From Shimazuella alba (lineage in GTDB: Bacteria > Bacillota > Bacilli > Thermoactinomycetales > Thermoactinomycetaceae), in NCBI RefSeq assembly GCF_009831235.1, contig NZ_WUUL01000001.1, positions 248,001 to 312,000 on the forward strand: a DNA stretch of 64,000 nucleotides, written 5' to 3'. Both the position numbers and the translations under genes were made by a program. The notes under the pieces are model-generated. The model was not told the origin of the DNA, ran no database searches, and worked only from the letters and a program-made list of their open reading frames with translations. Shown in pieces: positions 27,364 through 36,358 of this stretch. The number at the start of each line of letters is the position of its first letter. Within the stretch, counting starts at the first letter, position 1.

Positions 27364-27488
27364 AAAGAAGAAATTGGATGGCAGTATTTAGATATAGCTT
27401 TTAATATTGGTTTGCTTTGCATAGAAAGCATCAAATTGATTTGAACCCTTTGTAAAGTAGGTATGTAATGGGATGAGGATAACCTTTT

Positions 27489-27634
27489 TTATCTCTTCTT
27501 GCCAGCAGGGTAACGAAGAATATAGGTTTCCGTCTCACCGCACATTGCACTGACATACACATTATCAGAAATATATATATGGGTTAAAACATCACCAATA
27601 GTCGAGAATACACTTTGTATGGTTTCGGATGTGG
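27489..27634 (-). pseudogene. C-terminal fragment of an unknown protein
   Basis: The minus frame reads SETIQSVFSTIGDVLTHIYI and onward to ETETYILRYPAGKKR before TAA. It is closed by TGA upstream. Another frame just upstream (NAKVIQHLCNLPVDPHP) may be the continuation. Not recognised. Confidence 0.35.
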
Positions 27635-27891
27635 ATCAACGGGAAGATTACAAAGGTGCTGAATTACTTTCGCATTAGCCCAACAGTTTTAATGATACAT
27701 TTATTCGCCTTCGTTTTACTATGTTCGATTGTTATATGCAGGTTCTTCTGCTCTGCTCCACAAACGCAAACATTCAAGGTACGCATGTTACAATTCTTCA
27801 TTGATGAATGGTAATTATTTCTATGTATCAAGGAGTCCCAAGCAATGATCTGGATGGGGAGGTGTCTCTGCGTGAATTCTAGGTGTTCTTA

Positions 27892-28440
27892 CTAATAACA
27901 TGTAATTCCTTGCATAAGTTCGTATATTTTGCGAGTTGTATTTACATTCCTTATCGTTATTTGTTTATATGGCTTTGAACCAACGAGTTTAGCCATACCA
28001 GATTTGGTAATATATTTTTTTTGAACTGACCATAGTATAGCTCCAGGAACGTATTTCACTGTATCAATTTCTGGTTTGATGACCAGCTTATGAAGCACTG
28101 ACTCATCATCAATTTCGTCCCATAAAAACAACACATCACTTCTCATCTGTTTGTCATTTACCCATGCCTCTGGAAGGGAATGTATGACTTTTTTAATATC
28201 AACAAAACTACGGACTAAAACTTTGATTTTTAACCCGAAGTTTGTATGTATAGCCTCTTCTAAAATATGGGATATGGTTGTTTTAGAATGGCTATTCACG
28301 GTGAAAATAATATTACCTGAATTGATATATGAAACTACAGAGCTCATACCCACTTGTTCAAAAACTTTTTTAAGCAACTTCATGTCAATTTTATTTTTTC
28401 CGCCAACGTTGATTCCTCTAAGTAGTGCGACATAGACCAT
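27892..28440 (-). CDS. DUF1697 family protein
   Basis: The start VYVALLRGINVGGKNKIDMKLLKKVFE and SYINSGNIIF (about 37-46) are diagnostic for DUF1697, a conserved cytoplasmic family of unknown biochemical role. Length (182) is usual. AAAAGGAG lies 7 bases before the ATG. Monocistronic. Confidence 0.88.
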   Translation of the reverse strand: MVYVALLRGINVGGKNKIDMKLLKKVFEQVGMSSVVSYINSGNIIFTVNSHSKTTISHILEEAIHTNFGLKIKVLVRSFVDIKKVIHSLPEAWVNDKQMRSDVLFLWDEIDDESVLHKLVIKPEIDTVKYVPGAILWSVQKKYITKSGMAKLVGSKPYKQITIRNVNTTRKIYELMQGITCY

Positions 28441-28541
28441 GATAATTCTCCTTTTTCGTTTGCATTTTAATACAAAACATTTGACGTATTAGAGGAAGTA
28501 TCCTGTAACTGGATCTCCATCTTATTTTTAGGATGGACATC

Positions 28542-28679
28542 ATGATTGAAATAACATTGCCGCAGCATTATTTGATTGAACAACACCCATTTAGTGAAGA
28601 AAATGGTTTTACTCCAATCAAAACCACACCAGACTCTATTAGGATTACGAAATTGGTTTTTAGATATATTGCTGAGTAA
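28542..28679 (+). CDS. Possible small ORF (45 aa)
   Basis: The frame reads MIEITLPQHYLIEQHPFSEE and onward to RYIAE. AGGATG before the ATG is a weak site. Composition is protein-like, but no family is recognised. It may be the start of a lost gene. Confidence 0.25.
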   Translation: MIEITLPQHYLIEQHPFSEENGFTPIKTTPDSIRITKLVFRYIAE

Positions 28680-28966
28680 GAGATGTGTTTACTAGATTGT
28701 GATTTAGTCAAACACGCAAGGTAACGAGATTTTGTTTCCGAGACTTGCTCGTTCGTCTTATAAATTCGATTGCTCTGATTAGTTAAGTAGGAGACGAATA
28801 TTTTTGCAATACCAGCAAAAAGAAATTAAGTTCCTCTTAGGTTGTTATTATTATGTTCACAAAAAACACCATTCCTTCCTTTTTCATAACTCTTATAGAA
28901 AGAATAGCGCGTTTTTTGAGGATTTTATTACGAGTGCACATCATAGACACTCGTCAAATTTATAGA
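28680..28966. other. Gene-free stretch
   Basis: No supported frame. It ends at the terminator of the 149-aa orphan gene. Confidence 0.4.
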
Positions 28967-28995
28967 TGTAGGTCAACCGCATTTGTTGACCTACA
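28967..28995 (-). terminator. Hairpin after the 149-aa gene
   Basis: TGTAGGTCAAC and GTTGACCTACA form a perfect 11-bp stem, 16 bases downstream of the minus-strand stop. Confidence 0.6.
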
Positions 28996-29010
28996 TAACC
29001 TATGAGAAAG

Positions 29011-29460
29011 TTATCGTCCTCGGCGGTTCACCTTAAAGAGCTGACCTCCATACCTACCAATGACATCTCGGACGATAACCACAATAAGGTCATCAGCAGC
29101 CTTATTAGCGAGCTTCTCTTCAACTCCTCGCAGCTTCATAATCTTCTTGTATTTGTTACTCAATTCGTTGAAAATGCTCTTTGGGCTATGTTCAATCGTG
29201 ATTCCCCAAGGTTTGAAAACATTTGGAAGATCATTCACTAGCTTGGTCACTGCCACCTTCATCAGCAGATTATTGCCATTTGTGTATTTACCTGCATCTC
29301 TGCTAAAAGAAGAAAAGAGAAATGTATAGATACTACTATCATCTGTCCTTTCCTGATTAGAAAGACCAAGGACTTCTCGAATGACACTTGGAAATTCCTC
29401 ATAGTAGTAATAGAAGTCATGATCAGACATCGATTGAAGGAACTTCGAAACCGCAAACAT
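29011..29460 (-). CDS. Orphan protein of unknown function (149 aa)
   Basis: GGGAG lies 7 bases before the ATG. Aromatic-rich N-terminus (DHDFYYYYEEFPSVIREVLGL), Lys-rich helix SPKSIFNELSNKYKKIMKL, and a basic C-terminus ending VNRRGR. No signal peptide or membrane helix. No family recognised. It is a lone gene with its own hairpin, more G/C-rich than the surrounding decayed DNA. Confidence 0.55.
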   Translation of the reverse strand: MFAVSKFLQSMSDHDFYYYYEEFPSVIREVLGLSNQERTDDSSIYTFLFSSFSRDAGKYTNGNNLLMKVAVTKLVNDLPNVFKPWGITIEHSPKSIFNELSNKYKKIMKLRGVEEKLANKAADDLIVVIVRDVIGRYGGQLFKVNRRGR

Positions 29461-29636
29461 TTCTGTCTCCCATAGGTCTTAGGAAAAGCACAATCGTGCT
29501 TCTATCAAAATTGTATAGTATTATAAAATAATGATCAATTCTTTTTACATTTTGATCTTTTTTATATCGTTTTAGCTTGACGGGTATTGGTTAGAACCAG
29601 CGTCTATATCACCAAGTGTAATCTATCAATAAATGA

Positions 29637-29675
29637 AAAAACGACTTGCGTCTCATCCCGCCTCAAGTCGTTTTT
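29637..29675. terminator. Hairpin terminator
   Basis: AAAACGACTTG and CAAGTCGTTTTT pair around a 15-base loop. It may serve the minus-strand small membrane gene at 29823. Confidence 0.6.
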
Positions 29676-29822
29676 GTATATGTGAATGAAAGAACTATGT
29701 AATTTGAACTCCCTTCTAAGAGTGGAGCAAAACCAAAATCCGTGGCTCCTTCGAATCCGTCCAAACATGGTAGGATGCGAGGTGCCAGGACGACCTAAGA
29801 GTAGGTCACTAGGAGCGACAGT

Positions 29823-29996
29823 TCATCGCCTTTTGAACTTGGACCTTTGCCTATCGATGCGCCGAGTTCGCGGACTTTCGCTTTTACGCCTGAAAGTCTC
29901 CGGCGACTGGACATCCGATACTTGCTGCTCATGTCGCTTGCGGCCGAGAATCAGCAAAATGATGAGGGCGAATAGGATAAAAGGCAATTCAGCCAT
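29823..29996 (-). CDS. Small membrane protein with a very basic tail (57 aa)
   Basis: MAELPFILFALIILLILG is one membrane helix; the rest (GRKRHEQQVSDVQSPETFRR and onward to SKFKRR) is highly basic. AAGGGA lies before the ATG at 29996; the frame is open further up to 30077 but without a site. Codons are G/C-richer than the surroundings. It may be a small regulatory or nucleic-acid-binding membrane peptide. No family recognised. Confidence 0.4.
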   Translation of the reverse strand: MAELPFILFALIILLILGRKRHEQQVSDVQSPETFRRKSESPRTRRIDRQRSKFKRR

Positions 29997-30205
29997 GACT
30001 TCCCTTAGGTTGTCCTTTTTTGTTGCTGTAATTACTATACTCACAGATGAGTGGGGATAGCAAGCATATTTGGTCAAATTGCGTTTCGTTCCACAGTTTT
30101 TTGGGACTCTCAGGAGAGTACGAAAACAACAGCTTATAGAGTGGATCTATACTCGTGCTAAATGGAACTTATGTTACTTATATAAATCGTTAACTTGGAA
30201 TGAAA

Positions 30206-30246
30206 TTAAAAATGTCACTCATATCGTCGATGAGTGACATTTTTAA
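30206..30246. terminator. Bidirectional terminator
   Basis: AAAAATGTCACTCAT and ATGAGTGACATTTTT form a perfect 15-bp stem. Confidence 0.7.
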
Positions 30247-30249
30247 TTT

Positions 30250-30292
30250 ATGTCAAATTGCCCTTTGTGACACGGATGCTGGTTCTAGTTCT
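30250..30292 (+). repeat. Dispersed relic, copy 3
   Basis: TCAAATTGCCCTTTGTGACA, a short variable part and TGCTGGTTCTAG match the relic at 346-382. Confidence 0.45.
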
Positions 30293-30345
30293 AATTGGAT
30301 ACTCAATTCACGACTTTTTATAAATATGGATGAAGCAAGGAGAGA

Positions 30346-30387
30346 AGATATCCAATAAAATCGTGATTTTATTGGATATCTCTTTTT
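30346..30387 (+). terminator. Strong terminator-like hairpin
   Basis: AGATATCCAATAAAATC and GATTTTATTGGATATCT pair around two bases, then a T run. No intact gene upstream. Confidence 0.6.
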
Positions 30388-31050
30388 GCGGAGCAGGAAT
30401 AGATTTAAAGATAATCTCTGATTCATAATTAAATGAAATGTTCCATAAGGGGCAGTACCAGCAATTGAACGACGAACTCTAATTTCAAGATTTCCATCAA
30501 AGTTAGATGATGTTGCCAACATAATAGTAGATTTTATCGCAATACAACTCAAACGTCCTTCTGAAATGCTTGTTGTACGACGATTTGTTTATGGGATAGT
30601 AGTAGATATGGTAAATGAGAAAGTGAAGATAACACTAAAATTTGATAAGCTAGATTAATCAATAAATGCAAACAAGTTTGCACCACAAATAAATTCTTAT
30701 TAATCTATAAGATACTAGATGCTATTCAAAACAGAAAACATAGTGAATACATAAATTATCTAAATAAAAAAACAAATAGTTATTCAATTGCAAAAGTCGT
30801 ATATAAATCTCTCTGTAGTTTTACGTTTCACATATTCATAGAAAAGTTTCTAGTCAGTTAGAGTAACCTTATTAAGGTTTATTTCACTATCTACAAACAA
30901 TTTGTAAGATGGTTTATTGCTAATTCTACTGAAAAATACCGTATCCTGATCTGGAGATTAATCTCTTTTACTATATTTGTGTTCAATTTCTCAAACAATA
31001 GAACAAGAGAAAAGCACTTGCATAGTCCAAAAAACGCTGTGATAAAACAT
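30388..31050. other. Gene-free, A+T-rich stretch
   Basis: Nothing with protein-like composition on either strand. Decayed DNA. Confidence 0.45.
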
Positions 31051-31089
31051 AACAGATATACTTTTCCATCTGACAAAAGTATATCTGTT
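31051..31089 (-). terminator. Terminator of the murF-like gene
   Basis: AACAGATATACTTTT and AAAAGTATATCTGTT form a perfect stem just after the stop at 31102 on the minus strand. Confidence 0.7.
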
Positions 31090-31101
31090 GATGATAATAG
31101 G

Positions 31102-32013
31102 TTAACGTAATGCTTGAACTACTTTTTCTAAATGAAGTTTTCGTGATGCTTTAAAATAGACAACTGATTTTAATGGAACCTTATTTCTTATATGTGCAAT
31201 AAGTGGCGCGTGACGATAATAGGAGAAAACTTTTTGAGGGTTCATTCCGTTTCGAATTGCACTTTCCGCAATTTTTCGCCCGTGTTTCCCTATAGTGATG
31301 AGTTGATCAATATCTGATTTTGCAACATATTGGCCGATTGAAGCATGAGATCTATTCGAAATATTACCAAGTTCCAACATATCCCCTAGAACGGCTATCT
31401 TTGGTCGGTTATTTGCTATTTGTTGTAATACCCCTAAACCTGCTCTCATTGCTGTAGGATTTGCATTCCAAGCATCATTGATAAGAATACGACCTTTTCC
31501 AGATAAAACTTGAAGTCGCATTTTTGGTGTTTGGAAGCGAGCTAATCCTCTTTTAATATTTATGGGGGAGATGCCCATGCTTGTCGTAATTCCAATTGCA
31601 GCTAATGCGTTGTAAACATTATGTTTACCGTAGGTAGGAAGGAAGAAAGATACCCGTTTCCCTTGCACATTAGCATCAAATGTAATTCCTTTCGAGGAAT
31701 ATTTAATATTTTCCCCACGTACATCCGCAGATGGACCTAGACCAAAGGTGCGGATTTTTGCCTTTGATTTCTTTAAATTTAGCCGCTGTGATCTGGCATC
31801 ATCTGCATTGATGTATAGAATTCCTCCAGAACGCATTCCTTCGACCAGTTCTTGTTTTGCCTTTACGACTCGGCTGAGTCCGCCTAAACTGCCTGCATGT
31901 GCTTCTCCTACATTGGTCACTACGCCGATATGCGGTTTTACGATATTGCATTGGCGCCGAATATTATTGAGGCTTTTCATTCCGATTTCTAAGAGAAGTA
32001 GATTGTGATGGTC
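31102..32013 (-). pseudogene. murF-like gene, 3' part, cut by the serine-integrase element
   Basis: From the junction the frame reads D-HHNLLLLEIGMKSLNNIRRQ, then VVTNVGEAHAGSLGG (Mur ligase central domain), YGKHNVYNALAAIG, NDAWNANPTAMRAGL (the DAYNANP motif that binds substrate) and AVLGDMLELG. These are the middle and C-terminal domains of UDP-MurNAc-tripeptide:D-Ala-D-Ala ligase. The first 158 residues lie at 36359-36835, beyond a 4.35-kb insert. No RBS or start directs this part now, so it is probably silent while the insert is present. Confidence 0.85.
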
Positions 32014-32086
32014 TTTTAAACGAATTAAATAATTTGGTAAAAACGATAATGTATTAACATTATCTTTATACCAATAAACAAAAACA

Positions 32087-33625
32087 TTAAATTTTCGGAT
32101 AAATAACTAATGTAAACTGATCGTTACGCTGATGTTCTTCTTTTTTGTATGTACATTTTTCGAGTACGCTTTTTAACAAGGAATTTTTTTGTGCTGGATC
32201 ATCTAACTGATCGTAAATTTCCAAGACATGTTTCACACGAGGGATGATATCTTTTTTTAATTTTAAGTGTTCTTTTGCTCTGGTTAAATCTTTTGTGATT
32301 TTTTGTATCATTGCATTGGTTTCTTCGATTCGTTTCGAAACAAGCTGTGATCGCTCTATGTAGGTGTTTTCTTCATAAATACCACGTTCTAATAAATCAT
32401 GTAATCGATCTTTTTGGGAATCCAAGTTTTTTAATTCTTGATTCAAATTCATTAACGTTGTTTCTGTTAATTCAATAGTCGTGCTTTCGTGATCTAGCTC
32501 GTCGGTTTCATTCCATTTCAGCTGGTATTGTTCTAACCACTGATTGAGTACTGAAATGACTCTCCCCTCTACATGAGAGAATCGAATACTTTTATTTTTG
32601 CAATGCTTCCTCTTATAACAGAAGAGGTGAGGCGGTTGCTTTGGAAATGTTTTTAATGTCATAGATGATCCACAGTTTTCACATTCAATAAGTCCAGCCA
32701 GTGGGTTTGCTATAGTATTCGATGGTTTGCAGGGGACATGCCGCCTTTTCTTTAATAAATCCTGTGTTTTTTGGTATGTTTTCATTGAAATTAAGGCTGT
32801 GTGTTTCCCTTTTACATCAATCCATTCTTCTTTTGACCTTATAATAGAGCCAGATTTCTTATTCTTTGTTTGTGTTGCTTGCGTTTTTTTCCATTGCAGA
32901 CGTCCTGCGTAGACTGCATTTTTTAGTATATTTCTCACTAAATAGCCATTCCATATTTTTCCCTCATAAGTATGGATACCCTGAGCGTTTAAAAGATCAG
33001 CAATTTTACTTGATCCAAGCCGTTGATGTGGATCTTCATTTGTATACCACTCGAACATCATTTTTACAATTGGAGCTGTTGCTTTGTCAGGAATTAAATA
33101 ACGACCTTTTGAATCCTGTTTCACTTTATAACCATAGGGAGGCCGAGTTGCAATAAAATTCCCTTCCTTGGCAGATCGGATTCGTCCTCCTTGCAGACGA
33201 CGTGTTATAATCTTTAATTCTTTTCGAGCCATAAAAGCTTCGAATTCCGAATACTCTTCATCCCATTCATCACGGAGATCATAGGTTTTACGTGGTGTAA
33301 TGATCTTTGTATTGGAATTTCGAAATGTTTCTAAAATCAGACCTTGTTCCCTCATGTTTCCACGACCTAGGCGATCCATATCCATTACCAAAACACCATC
33401 ATAATTATCTGCTTCGACTTCTTTTAGTAACTTCATCATTTTTGGACGGTGGAGAAGGCTTTCTCCTGACACAATTTCTTGTCTAATCTTAATAATATTT
33501 AGGTTATGCTGTTTCGCTACTTCTAGCAGTGCTTTTTTATGCTTTGCGAGCGTTTCACCTTCCCCTCTTGCTTCTGCTTCTATATCGCTCCTAGATTTAC
33601 GAAGGTAAATGGCTACTCTTTCCAT
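32087..33625 (-). CDS. Large serine recombinase (integrase)
   Basis: Resolvase domain at the N-terminus: MERVAIYLRKSRSD with the catalytic Ser at 11, then DGVLVMDMDRLGRGN (about 80-94). The recombinase domain follows (PPYGYKVKQD... GSSKIADLLNAQGI... GYLVRNILKNAVYAGRLQW), then a zinc ribbon (CENCGSSM ... CYKRKHCKNKS) and a coiled coil (about 390-460). The size (512 aa) fits phage integrases and the enzymes that excise Bacillus intervening elements. The ATG at 33625 is preferred: AAAGGTGGG lies 11 bases upstream, whereas the longer frame to 33685 lacks a site. Confidence 0.9.
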   Translation of the reverse strand: MERVAIYLRKSRSDIEAEARGEGETLAKHKKALLEVAKQHNLNIIKIRQEIVSGESLLHRPKMMKLLKEVEADNYDGVLVMDMDRLGRGNMREQGLILETFRNSNTKIITPRKTYDLRDEWDEEYSEFEAFMARKELKIITRRLQGGRIRSAKEGNFIATRPPYGYKVKQDSKGRYLIPDKATAPIVKMMFEWYTNEDPHQRLGSSKIADLLNAQGIHTYEGKIWNGYLVRNILKNAVYAGRLQWKKTQATQTKNKKSGSIIRSKEEWIDVKGKHTALISMKTYQKTQDLLKKRRHVPCKPSNTIANPLAGLIECENCGSSMTLKTFPKQPPHLFCYKRKHCKNKSIRFSHVEGRVISVLNQWLEQYQLKWNETDELDHESTTIELTETTLMNLNQELKNLDSQKDRLHDLLERGIYEENTYIERSQLVSKRIEETNAMIQKITKDLTRAKEHLKLKKDIIPRVKHVLEIYDQLDDPAQKNSLLKSVLEKCTYKKEEHQRNDQFTLVIYPKI

Positions 33626-33708
33626 TGGAAAATATCCCACCTTTTGTATAGAAATAATGAGATTGTCCTTGTCATTTCCCTGCATACGATTTACAGAGGT
33701 GATCGCCT

Positions 33709-33864
33709 ATGCAAGATCATCAATACAGCAACGTATACCAGATAGGAGGTACAACCATTTATGTTGTTGCTCCACAAATTACAGATGAAGAAAGAAAAGA
33801 AAGATTAGAAGAAATAAAGCGACAGATATGGTTGATTTGGATGAATATGATATCTAAACAATAA
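33709..33864 (+). CDS. Small ORF divergent from the integrase (51 aa), possible directionality factor
   Basis: GAGGTGAT lies 5 bases before the ATG. The sequence reads MQDHQYSNVYQIGGTTIYVV, then APQITDEERKERLEEIKRQI and WLIWMNMISKQ: a short beta part and an amphipathic charged helix. It ends at its own terminator. Small genes next to large serine integrases often encode the recombination directionality factor (SprB beside SprA in SPbeta). I see no sequence match to a known factor, so this role is inference. Confidence 0.65.
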   Translation: MQDHQYSNVYQIGGTTIYVVAPQITDEERKERLEEIKRQIWLIWMNMISKQ

Positions 33865-33900
33865 AGTGATCTTGAAGAAAGATCGCTTTATTGTTATTTT
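33858..33900 (+). terminator. Terminator of the 51-aa ORF
   Basis: CAATAAAGTGATCTT and AAGATCGCTTTATTG pair around four bases (one G-T-type mismatch). T-rich sequence follows. Confidence 0.7.
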
Positions 33901-34361
33901 ATTTCTTTTGTTCCATATACTTTCCATCCTTTTCAATCAACCTTCGTCATTAACACTACATTCCATTTTAAATACATCAAATATGTGTTTGTCGTGTCAG
34001 GTATGTATGTTATTTAAGAAAAATCGTTGTTCAGCTTCATTATTTAACCTATTACTTGTTCTGCATTGGTATTGTATAAGGAAAAATACGCCTCATCTCG
34101 GAAATATTTCATATGTAAAATAGCATGTAAAAAAATTTAAAAAATAGTAGTGTAACGCATGTTTTTAATGTACTATAATGTAGAACTTAAACAAATACCA
34201 GTAAATTCAACCTGATTTAACCCTAAAAAACTCTTGATACATAAGGTTATATTCGAAAAAATCTGGTATTATATGAATAGGGATGACAATATTGTATTTC
34301 CTATATTTGTTGTAATTATTTTAAACCATTATTCCCATCACAACTAGAAAGGAAAACAACC
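33901..34361. other. Upstream region of the EthD-terpene synthase operon
   Basis: No gene seen. The operon promoter should lie here; a TACTATAATG at about 34170 resembles a -10 box, but I cannot place a matching -35 with confidence. Confidence 0.4.
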
Positions 34362-34703
34362 ATGAAAACAGTGACCATACTTTGTGAAGCAAATCCTGAA
34401 ACGGATAAGGAGCACTTCATCCAATTATATAAGGAAGTATTCTTGCCAGAATCTATTAAGATCAACGGGGTTGTGAAAATTCAGTATAGTGAGATTACCC
34501 CTGTAGAATCGGATATGTTCCAATACACTATGGGAAAGGATATTTTCTTTAGTATTACAGTCTACTTCCCATCTTCAGAAGCTATTGAAGCTATGATTTC
34601 TGATGAGAGAACTGGGGAATTATTACCTGTATTTACCTCTTTAGGTGTAAGCACGCATTGGTTTGTCGGTGTCGAGGATTCTGTAACTAGATATCATTTT
34701 TAA
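34362..34703 (+). CDS. EthD-like dimeric alpha-beta barrel protein
   Basis: 113 residues with the EthD pattern: beta-strand KTVTILCEAN, helix DKEHFIQLYKEVFLPESIKI, then IQYSEITPV and DIFFSITVYFPSSEAIEAMI. EthD-family proteins are small, often accessory or cyclase-like partners of redox and terpenoid or polyketide enzymes. AGAAAGGAAAAC precedes the ATG. It is followed after 12 bases by the terpene synthase gene, so the two form an operon. The catalytic role is unknown. Confidence 0.65.
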   Translation: MKTVTILCEANPETDKEHFIQLYKEVFLPESIKINGVVKIQYSEITPVESDMFQYTMGKDIFFSITVYFPSSEAIEAMISDERTGELLPVFTSLGVSTHWFVGVEDSVTRYHF

Positions 34704-34715
34704 AAATAGAAGAAG

Positions 34716-35717
34716 GTGAAGGTTATACAACAGCATAAGATTGAACCCGTATCAGAGGTTATTAAGAAGCTGTATATTCCTTTTGGTTTTCAAGAATGTA
34801 AATTTGGAATAGATGCAGAAAAACATATCAATGACAAGGTGAGATATTTTGGTTTTTTTGACAATACGGAATATGAACAGAAATTTCGATCCTATCGCTG
34901 TAGTTGGTTAGTGGCATATTCTTGTCCCAATGCTGGAAAGGAAGAACTATTTATTCTTTCTGACTATAATGCATTGCTTTTCTTACTTGATGATTTGTGT
35001 GATACTTCGGAGATCGGGCTAGACTATACTAAACTTAGTCATCGCTTTGATTATTTAGTACAACTGTTAATTGATCGAACCACCTTATCAAGAGATGCTC
35101 AAGATCCTATCGCTGAATATTTGTGTGAAATTTGGGGCAGAATTCGCGAATATCAACCAGAAATTGAATGGCAAGAACGATTTATAGATAGAACGAAGGA
35201 ATATTTTGATTCTTGTGTCTGGGAAGCACGCAATCGACAGTTACGTACAATCCCCAGCCGAGAAGAATATATTCGTAACCGCCATTTTTCAGGTGCTGTA
35301 TACCCTTTATTGGATTTAGGAGATATAACAGAAAAGATAAACATCCCTATTGAAATTAAAAATCATCCTATTCTGAGAGAAATGACAGATATAACTTCCA
35401 TGCATATTGCTCTCTGTAATGATCTTTTTTCATATGGAAAAGAGATTCTACAAGAAGAAGTTCATCATAATTTGGTTTTGCACACTGTTCAACAGGATCA
35501 AGTAACAGTTGAAGATGCAGTGAACCAAGTAATTGAACGAGTAAATGGAATGGTAGAACGGTTTTTGGATTTAAAGAAAGAACTACCTGTTTTCGGATCA
35601 AACATAGATCAAGATGTAAGCAAATTTGTAGATCTTTTACAATCTTGGATTAGAGGACATATTGATTGGGTAGGAGAAAAATCTCAAAGATACATAATAA
35701 CCAATGGTGCTAACTAA
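34716..35717 (+). CDS. Class I terpene synthase (cyclase)
   Basis: Both metal-binding motifs are present: the Asp-rich DDLCD (residues 92-96) and the NSE triad N235-D-L-F-S239-Y-G-K-E243. A C-terminal RY pair (SQRY) completes the active site. The length (333 aa) and lack of a signal fit bacterial sesquiterpene-type cyclases, which ionise a prenyl diphosphate with Mg2+ and cyclise it. The product cannot be predicted from sequence. Start GTG; AGAAGAAGG just before it is a close RBS. It is the second gene of a two-gene operon inside the serine-integrase element. Confidence 0.88.
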   Translation: MKVIQQHKIEPVSEVIKKLYIPFGFQECKFGIDAEKHINDKVRYFGFFDNTEYEQKFRSYRCSWLVAYSCPNAGKEELFILSDYNALLFLLDDLCDTSEIGLDYTKLSHRFDYLVQLLIDRTTLSRDAQDPIAEYLCEIWGRIREYQPEIEWQERFIDRTKEYFDSCVWEARNRQLRTIPSREEYIRNRHFSGAVYPLLDLGDITEKINIPIEIKNHPILREMTDITSMHIALCNDLFSYGKEILQEEVHHNLVLHTVQQDQVTVEDAVNQVIERVNGMVERFLDLKKELPVFGSNIDQDVSKFVDLLQSWIRGHIDWVGEKSQRYIITNGAN

Positions 35718-35953
35718 ATTTTTCTGCGATTTTTTACATATGTTTGCTCGAAACACAGACTTTTATTTCATATTTAGTAAAATTAACCCCACTACTTGTA
35801 TTCTGAAGGTGGTAAATTAAATCCACGCTTAAAATAACATATAGACGATCGGCAGTCATACTGGATACTTGAATGCATCTATCTTACCCAATTTTTGAAC
35901 TTATTTCAGATTTCTATGACAGGATTGCTACCATATTGATCGTATAGTAAGGT

Positions 35954-35982
35954 GAACCATTCACATGAGTGGTTCTTTTTTC
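35954..35982 (+). terminator. Terminator of the terpene operon
   Basis: GAACCA(TT) and (AG)TGGTTC pair around CACATG, followed by six T. Confidence 0.65.
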
Positions 35983-36358
35983 TGTTAAAATTTGAAAGGT
36001 TATATGAAGCTAATATTTTATTGTTTAGAGTATATAATGAATAAAGTTTCTGCTCGCATAGGAAACCCGTTATGTTTAATTATATTGGCATGCATGTAGT
36101 TCTATTCTTCATTCAGTTATATCACGATGCAACATCATCTGCAGAATCGCGGGAAAGTTCGAAGGTTTTTCGACACGTTTTCTCACCATTATCAGTGCAA
36201 TGGAGAACGATACTCAACATTCAGATTCGGTGGGGAGAAGTTACTGATTCTCTATAGCCTTATACACGTAGATGAGCTTTTCCTATAAGGATATGGACAG
36301 TTTTTTACTTATTTTCCAATACTATTCATCCTGACCATCCATTTTCCTCTAAATGGAC
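35983..36358. other. Gene-free end of the serine-integrase element
   Basis: No supported gene. It leads to the attachment core at 36363. Confidence 0.45.

Noticed and set aside
29686-30060. Plus-strand frame of 124 aa
   Set aside because: No RBS, and it lies antisense to a likelier membrane ORF and a terminator. Composition is Arg/Leu-rich as in shadows.
30253-30552. Minus-strand frame of 99 aa
   Set aside because: It spans a strong hairpin and a dispersed relic and has no RBS.
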